DNA from: Bin87 sp965207585
GTDB lineage: Bacteria; Chloroflexota; Dehalococcoidia; Lucifugimonadales; UBA3495
Assembly (NCBI GenBank): GCA_965207585.1
Contig: CBDBMT010000003.1
Span: forward strand, 2,046,001-2,110,000
DNA: 64,000 nucleotides
Direction of reading: 5' to 3'
Under the pieces are notes generated by a model that was not told the DNA's origin, ran no database searches, and saw only the letters and a list, made by a program, of their open reading frames with translations. Both the position numbers and the translations under genes were made by a program. Each line of letters opens with the position of its first letter. Position 1 is the first letter of the stretch. This document shows, in pieces, positions 27,290 through 35,500 of the stretch.

Positions 27290-28566
27290 GCGGCGCGGTT
27301 GCCGTCAAAGCCGGGTCAGGCGTCGGGGCGCGGCCTGGGCATTCCGGCGAACTGGCAGCAAGCGCCGGGCAAGCATTCACCGGCGGAAGGGGTCAGATGC
27401 TTGCAATATCCGTTCCCTGCGGCGGAAGCGCGGGCGATAATCAATGCAGTTTACGGTTTTTCCAGCCTTTCCCGCCTGAAAGCTGGAGGGTATATCCCCG
27501 ACCCGGACCGTTCGCCAGGGATTGAGCCTCGCTCTCCCCGCGACGGCCTCAACGAGGACAAGCGCTTACCCGCTGCGTGATGCGGCACCCCGGGGTCGAG
27601 TCCTGCTCCTCCGGCGTCCACGTCGATGCGGGACACCACACCCAGCTGGCGCTGTTTCGCAAAGCGGTGGTCGGCATCGCCAACATCGTCCAGGAGGTGA
27701 AAATCGGAACCGACACGGCAGACTCGCACCCGAACCCCTCGGTCTGACTCCCCGAGCGCACAGGACACAGCGCTCACCACTCAACCTGCGGCTGGAACGG
27801 GCTTTTTGCCTCCGGCCGCTTCCTCGCGTCTGCGGCGTGGCTGCTGAATCCGCAGTAATCAGGCCGTAGACCCCACGCTCCTGTTCGCCAAAGACGATGG
27901 CGGACCGGACGCTTTCCCTGGCAACGCGGTTTCCAACGGCGCGCTGGCTGACGGCGTAACCGCTGGCCCGGCTGCGTTCCCCGCCCTGCTCTTTCCCTCA
28001 CCATCCGGCTTGCCGGGCGCCATATCCCTGGGCCAACTGCGCCTTGCGCCAACCCCCAACCGGCACTTCCCGTTGCGCTGCCTGACCCTGGACGTGGTGC
28101 GCCTTGGACGGGATGTTCTGGACGGGCAATGGCGTCGTCTCCAATGGGGCGCAGCGGGCGGCAGGAGTCGGGATTAAGCGCCACGCTTTCACGTCAATCA
28201 CCAGCACAGTTGCCGCCGTGGGCAACCAGCAGCGCGTCAGCGACAACCACAGCCACGACAACCACATCGAGGAGGTGATCAACAACAACGAACATCCTGG
28301 ATTCCCGGTCATAACCGGCCGGTTGTAGCAATCGCTGAACCGGCAATAACCCAGGGCGGCCCACGGAGCCGCCCCTGACAATTGAATGGGCGCCTACGAG
28401 CGGGGTCGTCTCTCCCACCGGGGAGGCTTCCCCGCTCTTCGTGTTTCGCCACCGGCGAACACCAAAGGGGCGGAATGGACCGCACCCAACGACCCGCATC
28501 TTGAACCGGAGAGCGGGGTCGGTCCATTCGGGCCGGCCCCGCTTTCCGCCTTTCGGAGGAAACGAC
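27290..28566. other. gene-poor stretch inside the element
   Basis: About 1.3 kb in which I see no confident gene. Several frames are open for 60-130 codons, but none has a recognisable family or a good ribosome site. One 55-codon frame at 27580 looks protein-like. A plus-strand frame at about 27868-28176 (VDPTLLFAKDDGGPDAFPG) reads like protein but has no clear start, so decayed coding sequence is possible. GC-rich hairpins lie near 28352-28375 (GGGCGGC / GCCGCCC) and 28418-28436. Confidence 0.5.
27580..27747 (+). CDS. possible small protein
   Basis: A 55-residue frame (MRHPGVESCSSGVHVDAGHH ... IVQEVKIGTDTADSHPNPSV) with balanced composition compared with the Arg/Pro-rich shadows around it. 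The ribosome binding site is poor (the start is within GTGATG). I do not recognise it. It may be a fragment. Confidence 0.25.
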   Translation: MRHPGVESCSSGVHVDAGHHTQLALFRKAVVGIANIVQEVKIGTDTADSHPNPSV

Positions 28567-29541
28567 ATGAAGGCCAACACCACGAACACCGTCAACTACA
28601 ACACCGAACCCGCCGTCCACACCAACGGCGACGACAACGGAAACGACAGCCGCACCGATCTCACCGGCGAAACCGCCACCGGCCGGGCCGAGTCCCACCT
28701 GTCCCTGGCCGCCAGGGAGCGCGGCCTCAACCTCAACGAACTGGCCGCCCTCATGGGCGTCGGTCCCTCCCACCTGTCCCAGGTCGCCAGGGGCAAGAAG
28801 AACCTCACCCCCTACATGCGCGGCAAGATCGAGGCCGTCCTGGGTGAAGTCCCTCCCCAGGGCGTCGTCTACCGCCAGGGCGGCGTGGTCAAGGGCGGAG
28901 AGAGCACCTACCTCCGGGAGCGGGCCCGGGAGCGTGGCATGACCCTGCGGCAGGTGGCGGACCGGGCCGGACTGACCTATGGCTACGTGGTACAGGTCAG
29001 CCGGGGCCAGCGCAATCTGAGTCCCGCCGCCCAGGCCCGGATGGAGACGGTGCTGGAGGCTCCGGTGAAGGTGGAGACCGCCCAGCCTGCCGACATCAAC
29101 CCGCCGGCCCTGTGGGAGCGCATGGACGCTCACGGCTGGTCCCAGAACGAGACGGCGCGGCGGGCCGGCATCAGCATCGGGATGCTCTCCCAGGTGATGA
29201 ACGGCCATCGCAAACCCTCCGGGGACGTGCTGAGGCGGCTGCACGAAGTCCTGTTCGCGCCTTCTCCGGCGGAACTGGTGGCACCGGTGGAGCTCAAGGT
29301 CATGGGCTGGAAGAAGGGCGGGCGCAACGGGATGGTGATCGAGGGCGCCGGCGGGCCACGGAATGGCGGCAAGCCCGGCGAAGGCACCATCCGCGTCGGG
29401 GGCCGGGTGCCCTGGGGTGCTGAGGTCGAATTCGCCTATACCACCGGATACGACCGCCACGGGCGGGTTTCAGTGAACCACCTGGTGGACGAGCGGGGCT
29501 GCTCCGCCATGCTGAAGCCAACGGAGCGGAGGCCCGATTAG
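28567..29541 (+). CDS. protein with three tandem XRE helix-turn-helix domains
   Basis: Protein of 324 residues after a GGAGG site. Three HTH units follow one another: about residues 45-95 (LNLNELAALMGVGPSHLSQV), 115-165 (MTLRQVADRAGLTYGYVVQV) and 182-232 (WSQNETARRAGISIGMLSQV). A C-terminal domain of about 85 residues (VELKVMGWKKGGRNGMVIEG ... LVDERGCSAML) is unrecognised. The first 35 residues are Asn/Thr-rich and probably disordered. Three DNA-binding units in one chain suggest recognition of an extended or repeated site. Convergent with the Uma2 gene. Confidence 0.75.
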   Translation: MKANTTNTVNYNTEPAVHTNGDDNGNDSRTDLTGETATGRAESHLSLAARERGLNLNELAALMGVGPSHLSQVARGKKNLTPYMRGKIEAVLGEVPPQGVVYRQGGVVKGGESTYLRERARERGMTLRQVADRAGLTYGYVVQVSRGQRNLSPAAQARMETVLEAPVKVETAQPADINPPALWERMDAHGWSQNETARRAGISIGMLSQVMNGHRKPSGDVLRRLHEVLFAPSPAELVAPVELKVMGWKKGGRNGMVIEGAGGPRNGGKPGEGTIRVGGRVPWGAEVEFAYTTGYDRHGRVSVNHLVDERGCSAMLKPTERRPD

Positions 29542-29566
29542 CGGCGCAGGGGAGCACGATTCGAAC

Positions 29567-29619
29567 GGCGGTACTGGAGTCCTTCTCCTACAGGACAGGG
29601 GTTCCAGGTTGCCACCGCC
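29567..29619. terminator. extended hairpin between convergent genes
   Basis: Nested complementary blocks GGCGGT/ACCGCC, CTGGA/TCCAG and GTCCT/AGGAC enclose a short loop. It lies between the stops of the triple-HTH gene and the Uma2 gene and could serve both as a terminator; no U tract. A GTTCGAATC stretch next to it on the minus strand imitates a tRNA T loop, but no full tRNA folds. Confidence 0.4.
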
Positions 29620-29637
29620 GTCTGCGTTCGCTATCCC

Positions 29638-30384
29638 CTAACCGCCCCGCAGCCGGCGCAGTTCCTCCTCCAATTCCCGGTTGCGGGCCTCGGCGGCGTC
29701 GGCGCGAGCCTCGGCCTGCACGCGGCCCCGGCGCTCGCTCTCCAGAGTGGCGATGGGCTCCCCCGTGGCGGGGTCGCGGAACACCAGCCGGCCCTCCTCC
29801 CACCTCAGGTTCAGCCCCAGCGCCCGGCTGTACCCCTGCAACGCCCCGCCGGGCAGTTCCTCTATATCTATCGGCTCGTACCGGCCCTCCAACAGCCGGT
29901 CCCCGGCCAGCCTCGTCCCGTGGTGCTCCCCGGTCTCGTCGAAGCGCCAGTACTCCCCTATGCCCAGGGACTCGTAGTAGTCCCGCTTGTCTCCCACGTC
30001 ATGCTCCCCGGTGCTCTCCGACGCCACCTCCAACACGAAGTCCGGCGGTTTCCCCTGCTCCTCTACTACGTACCCGTTGCTGGCCCGGTAGGCCGCCGGG
30101 TCCACGCCGAAGGCCACCATGAGGTCGGGGTAGCGGGCGCGGCGCTTGTCGAAAGCGGCGTCCGGGGCGATCCAGCGGTCGGCCTCCACCAGGGTGGTCT
30201 CGGGATTTCCCAAGTGGAAGGCCAGGTCGCGAGAGCGGCCATCCTTGAAAAGTTGGTCGTATTGAGTCACTTCATCAGGCTCGCGGTCGGGTATGTCGGG
30301 CAGCCGGAAGCGTTGCCGGACTTTCGGGGCCCTGGGGGTCTTGCTGCTGGCGCTGGTGTTGGCGCTGGTGTTGGCGGTGGTCAC
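29638..30384 (-). CDS. Uma2-family (DUF820) endonuclease-like protein
   Basis: PD-(D/E)XK-type protein of the Uma2 family, about 248 residues from a GTG at 30384. The core reads YPDLMVAFGVDPAAY, then PPDFVLEVASEST and KRDYYESLGIGEYWRFDE, the usual order of the Uma2 nuclease fold; a coiled-coil tail (AEARNRELEEELRRL) follows. The start is uncertain: the frame continues upstream to 30534, but that part crosses into the IS element. Uma2 genes are very common in multicellular and Chloroflexota-type genomes and the biological role is unsettled. The IS1380 copy sits 136 bp upstream of the chosen start. Confidence 0.7.
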   Translation of the reverse strand: MTTANTSANTSASSKTPRAPKVRQRFRLPDIPDREPDEVTQYDQLFKDGRSRDLAFHLGNPETTLVEADRWIAPDAAFDKRRARYPDLMVAFGVDPAAYRASNGYVVEEQGKPPDFVLEVASESTGEHDVGDKRDYYESLGIGEYWRFDETGEHHGTRLAGDRLLEGRYEPIDIEELPGGALQGYSRALGLNLRWEEGRLVFRDPATGEPIATLESERRGRVQAEARADAAEARNRELEEELRRLRGG

Positions 30385-30520
30385 GGCGAACCTCGGCTTA
30401 TCTGGCGTTGGGCGGGCCTGGCGTTGGGGTCCCGGTGGGCGATGGGCTGGCTGGTTGGGGGGGATTATACCAGCGCCGGCCAGGCGCCGGCAGGCTGGCG
30501 AAAATGCCCGAACCTGCCGG

Positions 30521-30545
30521 CCCAAATCCACCACCTAATGGGAGA
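30521..30545 (+). repeat. left terminal inverted repeat of the IS
   Basis: CCCAAATCCACCACCTAATG plus GGGAG; its complement ends at 32410. Preceded by the duplicated target GCCGG. Confidence 0.9.
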
Positions 30546-30777
30546 AAAATGGTTTTGGGACTCCTTGATTGGGCCGGTTGGGGCATCGTCTGACGGCTGA
30601 AAGGTTGGCAGTGGGTTGGTGTGGCAGGAGTAGGCGCTGGAAGGGGATATTGGGGTGTTGGCCGGCGACGCCAGGGCGAGGTCTATGCCAACCGGTCCTG
30701 GAGAAGGGCGCAATATCCCTACGGCGGGAGTTCCCGTCGCTTGAATGCCCGTCGGTAGTGGCGCAGACCGTCCCAGG

Positions 30778-32301
30778 TCAGGGTGGGCCGTGGGCCAGCG
30801 CCGCTATTCTCCGGTGCGCTCCCGCCAGCAGCGGGAAGGATGGATGGCCCCGGGCCAGCCGGATCAGCAGCTTCCTGGCGTGGCAGACCACCCGTCCGGC
30901 CAGATTGATCAGAGCAAAGCGCACCGCTTTGAGCCGCTTGTTCACCCACTGACCGCCCAGGGCCAACTGCTTGACCGCCGAGTTCAGGTTGAACGCCAGC
31001 GCCGCTATCGCCCACCAGGCCGCGTTGGCCCCGAACTGTCCCGACGGCAGCCTCCCGCCAGCCAAGTCCTCCTTCAGCACACCATGCACCTCCTCGCCCT
31101 TCCCGCATCTCTCCCGGTACCACCGCACCACCTCATCTCCCGGTAGCTCCCGGTTAGTCACTATCCCCCGGATCTTGTACCAGCCCCGGTCCGGCATCTC
31201 CATCGCCGGAACCGACAACTCCAGGTCATCCCCCATGCCCGGCAGCGGCGGCCGCCTCAGCGGCTCCCGGACCACTATGAAACGGTAGTCGGGATCATTC
31301 TTGGAATAAGCCAATCTATCGGGCACGAAGTCCACCTCGGCCCACTCCTGTTCCGTCTCCACCGCCAACTCCCCCACCATCCGGGGCAACCGGCGCCACT
31401 GGCTCTCGTCCACTTCGGCTGCCGCACGCTTGAACCCCTCCGTGACGTCCGCCCCCACCGCAAATTCGATCACTCCGAACCGCTCATCCCTCCCCTCGGC
31501 GCAGTACCGCAACAACTCAACTTGGTACCCCGCCGTGTCCGACCGCAGCATCACCTTCACCACGCCCTCCGGCAGATGGGCCAGCGACTCCCGCAACACC
31601 CGCAATTGCTCGAACCCCGCTGGCACGTTGCCGTCCCGGAACTCCGAATGGACCACCAGGTCCGCCTCGGCCCAGTAGGTGACCATCGGCTGGTAGGCCT
31701 TGTAGCCCTGGTAGCAGTACAGCGCCTCCTGCTTGTAGGTCTCGATCAGCGTCGCGTCCATGTCCAGGGTCGCCTGCTCCTGCTCCAGGTGGTCCCGGAC
31801 GAAGCTCATCATCTCGTCGTTGACCTTCCCCAGCCCGCGCAGCGCGCCGTTGGGCGCGGGTATGTACGCCGTATGGGGCTGCCTGGCCTCCTCCTGAACC
31901 GGGTCGTGGAACCGGCCCAGGTACCGGAACACCGCCGACGGAGACGGGACGCTGCGGCGCCGCCCGCCCCGCCACCGACTGCCCTCCTCCCGGCGCTCAC
32001 AAGCCCGCTGCCGGTGCGTCTCCACCCGGCCCAACATCCGGCCCAGACCCTCGTCCCCTTCCAGCACCCGGAGGTCGTCCACTCCTTCTCCACCGGCCAG
32101 ATTCAGCAGCACCAGCGCGGTGACCATCTGCCGGTCCGTCCATCCCTGTCCGCCCTCCTTGACCTTCACGTAGCGCCGGATCGACTCGCCCAGCCCCATC
32201 GCATCGGCCATTTCCAGATAGACCGCCAACCCCGACAGCCCCGTCATGCCCCCAGCGCGATGCTCCGTCCCATACTGGAATGGCAGGACTCCCTGTTGCA
32301 T
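30778..32301 (-). CDS. IS1380-family transposase
   Basis: DDE transposase of 507 residues, full length for IS1380. The three acidic positions are visible in the expected order: first Asp in ATLDMDATLIETY, second in VMLRSDTAGYQ, and the Glu in CGKGEEVHGVLKEDLAGG. The opening (LPFQYGTEHRAGGMTGLSGL) and the N-terminal helical DNA-binding region are typical. The gene fills the IS between inverted repeats and has no frameshift, so the element is probably active. Confidence 0.93.
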   Translation of the reverse strand: MQQGVLPFQYGTEHRAGGMTGLSGLAVYLEMADAMGLGESIRRYVKVKEGGQGWTDRQMVTALVLLNLAGGEGVDDLRVLEGDEGLGRMLGRVETHRQRACERREEGSRWRGGRRRSVPSPSAVFRYLGRFHDPVQEEARQPHTAYIPAPNGALRGLGKVNDEMMSFVRDHLEQEQATLDMDATLIETYKQEALYCYQGYKAYQPMVTYWAEADLVVHSEFRDGNVPAGFEQLRVLRESLAHLPEGVVKVMLRSDTAGYQVELLRYCAEGRDERFGVIEFAVGADVTEGFKRAAAEVDESQWRRLPRMVGELAVETEQEWAEVDFVPDRLAYSKNDPDYRFIVVREPLRRPPLPGMGDDLELSVPAMEMPDRGWYKIRGIVTNRELPGDEVVRWYRERCGKGEEVHGVLKEDLAGGRLPSGQFGANAAWWAIAALAFNLNSAVKQLALGGQWVNKRLKAVRFALINLAGRVVCHARKLLIRLARGHPSFPLLAGAHRRIAALAHGPP

Positions 32302-32385
32302 AATGACTGCACCTCGTTGGTGATGGTTGTGTTTGTCCCGTAACCATCATAGCCAGCTTTGCCGCTGGCTCCAACGAGGTCTTTT

Positions 32386-32410
32386 CCTCCCATTAGGTGG
32401 TGGATTTGGG
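32386..32410 (-). repeat. right terminal inverted repeat of the IS
   Basis: Complement of the left end, CATTAGGTGGTGGATTTGGG at its outer part, followed directly by GCCGG. Confidence 0.9.
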
Positions 32411-32424
32411 GCCGGGCGGCCGTC

Positions 32425-32453
32425 TTGCGGCGGGCGGCGAATTCGCGGATAAT
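32425..32453 (+). promoter_or_regulatory. possible promoter of the giant surface protein
   Basis: TTGCGG, 17 bases, GATAAT, placed just outside the IS right end and about 145 bases before the gene. A 17-base tandem duplication (ATTGCTGCTTCAAGAGC and a near copy, about 32458-32491) follows in the leader. Confidence 0.4.
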
Positions 32454-32597
32454 CGTTATTGCTGCTTCAAGAGCATTGCTGCTTCAAGAAGACAATTTCA
32501 AGAAAACAATGGACGACGCCGGGCGAGGTCCCAGTTTTGGGCAACCTTGGGCAACGTTTACGGGACGCAGCCCCTGGCGGCGAGAAGGTGATTAGCG

Positions 32598-35500
32598 ATG
32601 GTGGCCGAGCTCATGGCGAAGACCCTGAAGACCCTGGGGAAAGCAGGCAACGCTTCATACCTACCCCTTTCAGCCCCCCCCCCCCCGACTTCCGGGGGCG
32701 TCGTGCTGACCCGGCGGCGCGCCCTGTGGGCGCTGCCCCTGCTGCTCCTGGCCGTAATGATGGCGGCGGCGCTGTTCGCGCTGACGCCGGCGCAGCCGGC
32801 CGGCGCGCAGCAGGCGGCGCAGACCTTCGTCGCCAACACCGGTCAGTCAAGCCTAGCTGGGACACATTTGGAATATGATTTCGCCCAGGCGTTCACCACC
32901 GGCAGCAACAGCGCGGGCTACAGCCTGCGCAGCGTCGGCGTGGAATTCGCCACTATCCAAAGCGGCTTCAGCTCTTCGTCCCTCACCGCCAGCATCCACG
33001 CCGACTCCGGCGGGTCTCCGGGCAATTCCCTCGGGACCCTGACCAACCCCGCCAGCTTTCCCGTCTCCAGTTCGGACCAGACGCTGACCTTCACCAGCAG
33101 CGCGGGCATCGACCTTGCGGCGAACACCACGTACTTCCTGGTGATCGATCTAAGCAGTGCCGAGTCTGCTTCGTTGATGCGCCTAACGGGTTCGGACAGC
33201 GAGGACGGCGGAGGCCAGGCCGGCTGGAGCATCGGCGACGGTTTCTCGAGACGAGCGTGGAACACAACGGGCGCGTGGAGCACCTTCGCCTCGTCAATGA
33301 AACTCAGCCTGGGCGGCGTCAGCAAGCCTTTCCTGGTGAGCAACTTCGGGCAGGCGAACGGCGGCACCGGCAATTTCGTCCAGCACGACCACGCGCAGGC
33401 GTTCACGACGGGCGCCAACGCTGGCGGGTACACCCTGACGGGCGTCGACTTCTCGTTTCCGCAAATCAACGACGGCGCGCTGGCTTCGAAGCTGACTGCC
33501 GAGATCAGAAGCGACAGCAGCGGAGCGCCGGGCGCGGTGGTCGCCACCCTGACCAAGCCCGGCACGATCAGCGCCGGCACGAACAGCTTCACGCACTCGG
33601 GCGTGGCGCTCGCGGCGAACACCACGTACTGGGCGGTGCTGGACGTCACCCTGGTCCTGCTTCCCGGCGCCAACACCATCCGGAACACCGCGTCGGACGC
33701 CGAGGACGCCGGCGGCGCGGACGGCTGGACCATCGCCGACGATGGCCACTACCGGACCTGGAACTCCGTCGGCGCCTGGACCCCCTTCGGCCAGTCCCGC
33801 AAGATCACCATCCACGGCACGGCCGTCGAGACGGTCGAGACGGAGACCTTCGTCGCCAACACCGGCCAGGCGGACGCTGGTTCAGTAAATCTGTCCAACG
33901 ATATCGCTCAGGCCTTCACCACCGGCTCCAACAGCTTCGGCTACAGCCTGCGCAGCGTCGACGTGCGATTCAACGCTATCCAAAGCGGCTTCAGCTCTTC
34001 GGACCTCACCGCCAGCATCCACGCCGCCTCCGGAGGGTCTCCGGGCAGCTCGCTGGGGACCCTGACCAACCCCGCCAGCTTTCCCGCCTCCACCTCGGAC
34101 CAGACGCTGACCTTCACCAGCGCGGGCATCGACCTTGCGGCGAACACCTCGTACTTCCTCGTGATCGATATGAGCGTTAGTCGGGGTAGCAGCTCTTTGG
34201 ATTACACGAGTTCGGACAGCGAGGACAGCGGAGGCCTGCCCGGCTGGAGCATCAGCCACAACTATTTGGATAGACCCGTTGCCTCGACAGGCGGATGGGG
34301 CAACGCCCCGAATGAGTCACTGCAAATCAGCCTCGACGGCGTCAGCAAGCCGGAGCCGCCGCGGGTGAGCATCCTTGGCGACGGCGCCGTCACCGAGGGC
34401 GTCAGCGCCAGCTTCACGCTGAGGGCGGTACCGGCGCCCCCGGCAGACCTGCCGGTGAGCGTCACGGTGACCACGACCGGCGACTTCGGGTACGGGACCC
34501 TGCCCACCAGCGTCACCATCCCGGCCTCGGGCAGCGCGACGCTGGAGATCGCCACCACCAACGACGACGTGGACGAAGCCCACGGCTCGGTGACGGTGAC
34601 GCTGGTGGACGGGTCGGACTACGACCTGGCCACGTCGCTGGGGACGGCGACGGTCCGGGTGCGGGACGACGACCCGCCGCTGGTGAAGAACACCGGTCAG
34701 TCGAGCGGCCTGGTGCAGGGCCTGCACGTGGACCTGGCGCAGGGTTTCGACACCGGCGGCAACCCCTCGGGGTACACCCTGACCAGCGTGGACGTGGCCT
34801 TCAACCGGTCCACCGAGGACTTCGGCTCCAAGCTGACGGTCACCGTCCACAAAGGTGCCAACGGGGCTCCCGGCACGGTCGTGGGGACCCTGGCCAATCC
34901 CGACTGGGTGAACCGGCAGGCCGGCACGTACCGCTTCACGCACCCGGGCGTCGCGCTCGAGGCGGACACCCGCTACTGGGTCGTGCTGGACGCAACCGGA
35001 CTCACGGAAGGCAACAGCCAGGTGAAGTTCACGCAGAGCAACTCCGAGGACGCGGGCGCCGCGCCCGGCTGGAGCATCAACAACGACGCTCGCATCCGCG
35101 CGCAGGGGGGCGGCAACTGGATCACCCTGGTCGGCGGCTCCACTCTGTCCATGGGAGTCAACGGCCGGCTGCTGCCCCACGCGGACGGTTCCTACACCGT
35201 GCCCTTCGACTGGCCGCTGAAGCCGACCCGGGTGGGCGCGGGCGAGACGTTCCGGCTGCTGATCATCACCGACGACTGGCGCGACGCCACCGCCACCGAC
35301 ATCGCCGAATACGACGCCCACGTGTGGGACTCCATCAGAACCGGGCACGCCGCCATCCGGCGCTACGCCGGCCAGTTCCGGGTGGTGGGCTCCACCGCCG
35401 CGGTGGACGCCCGGGACCACACCCGGACCAATCCCAACGACGCCGGGCACCCGGACGCGCCCATCTACTGGCTGAACGGCGAGCGGGTCGCGGCGAACAA

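Larger units (their letters stand above)
30521..32410 (-). mobile_element. IS1380-family insertion sequence, complete
   Basis: 1890 bp with terminal inverted repeats CCCAAATCCACCACCTAATG extended by GGGAG, flanked on both sides by the 5-bp direct repeat GCCGG (30516-30520 and 32411-32415), a target site duplication. It contains one intact transposase gene. The intact ends and duplication suggest a recent insertion into the larger element. Confidence 0.9.

Noticed and set aside
29540..29612. Possible tRNA on the minus strand (GTTCGAATC T-loop-like stretch, GTA in a loop)
   Set aside because: The T stem does not pair, the acceptor stem is missing and the loop sizes are wrong; an extended hairpin explains the complementarity better.
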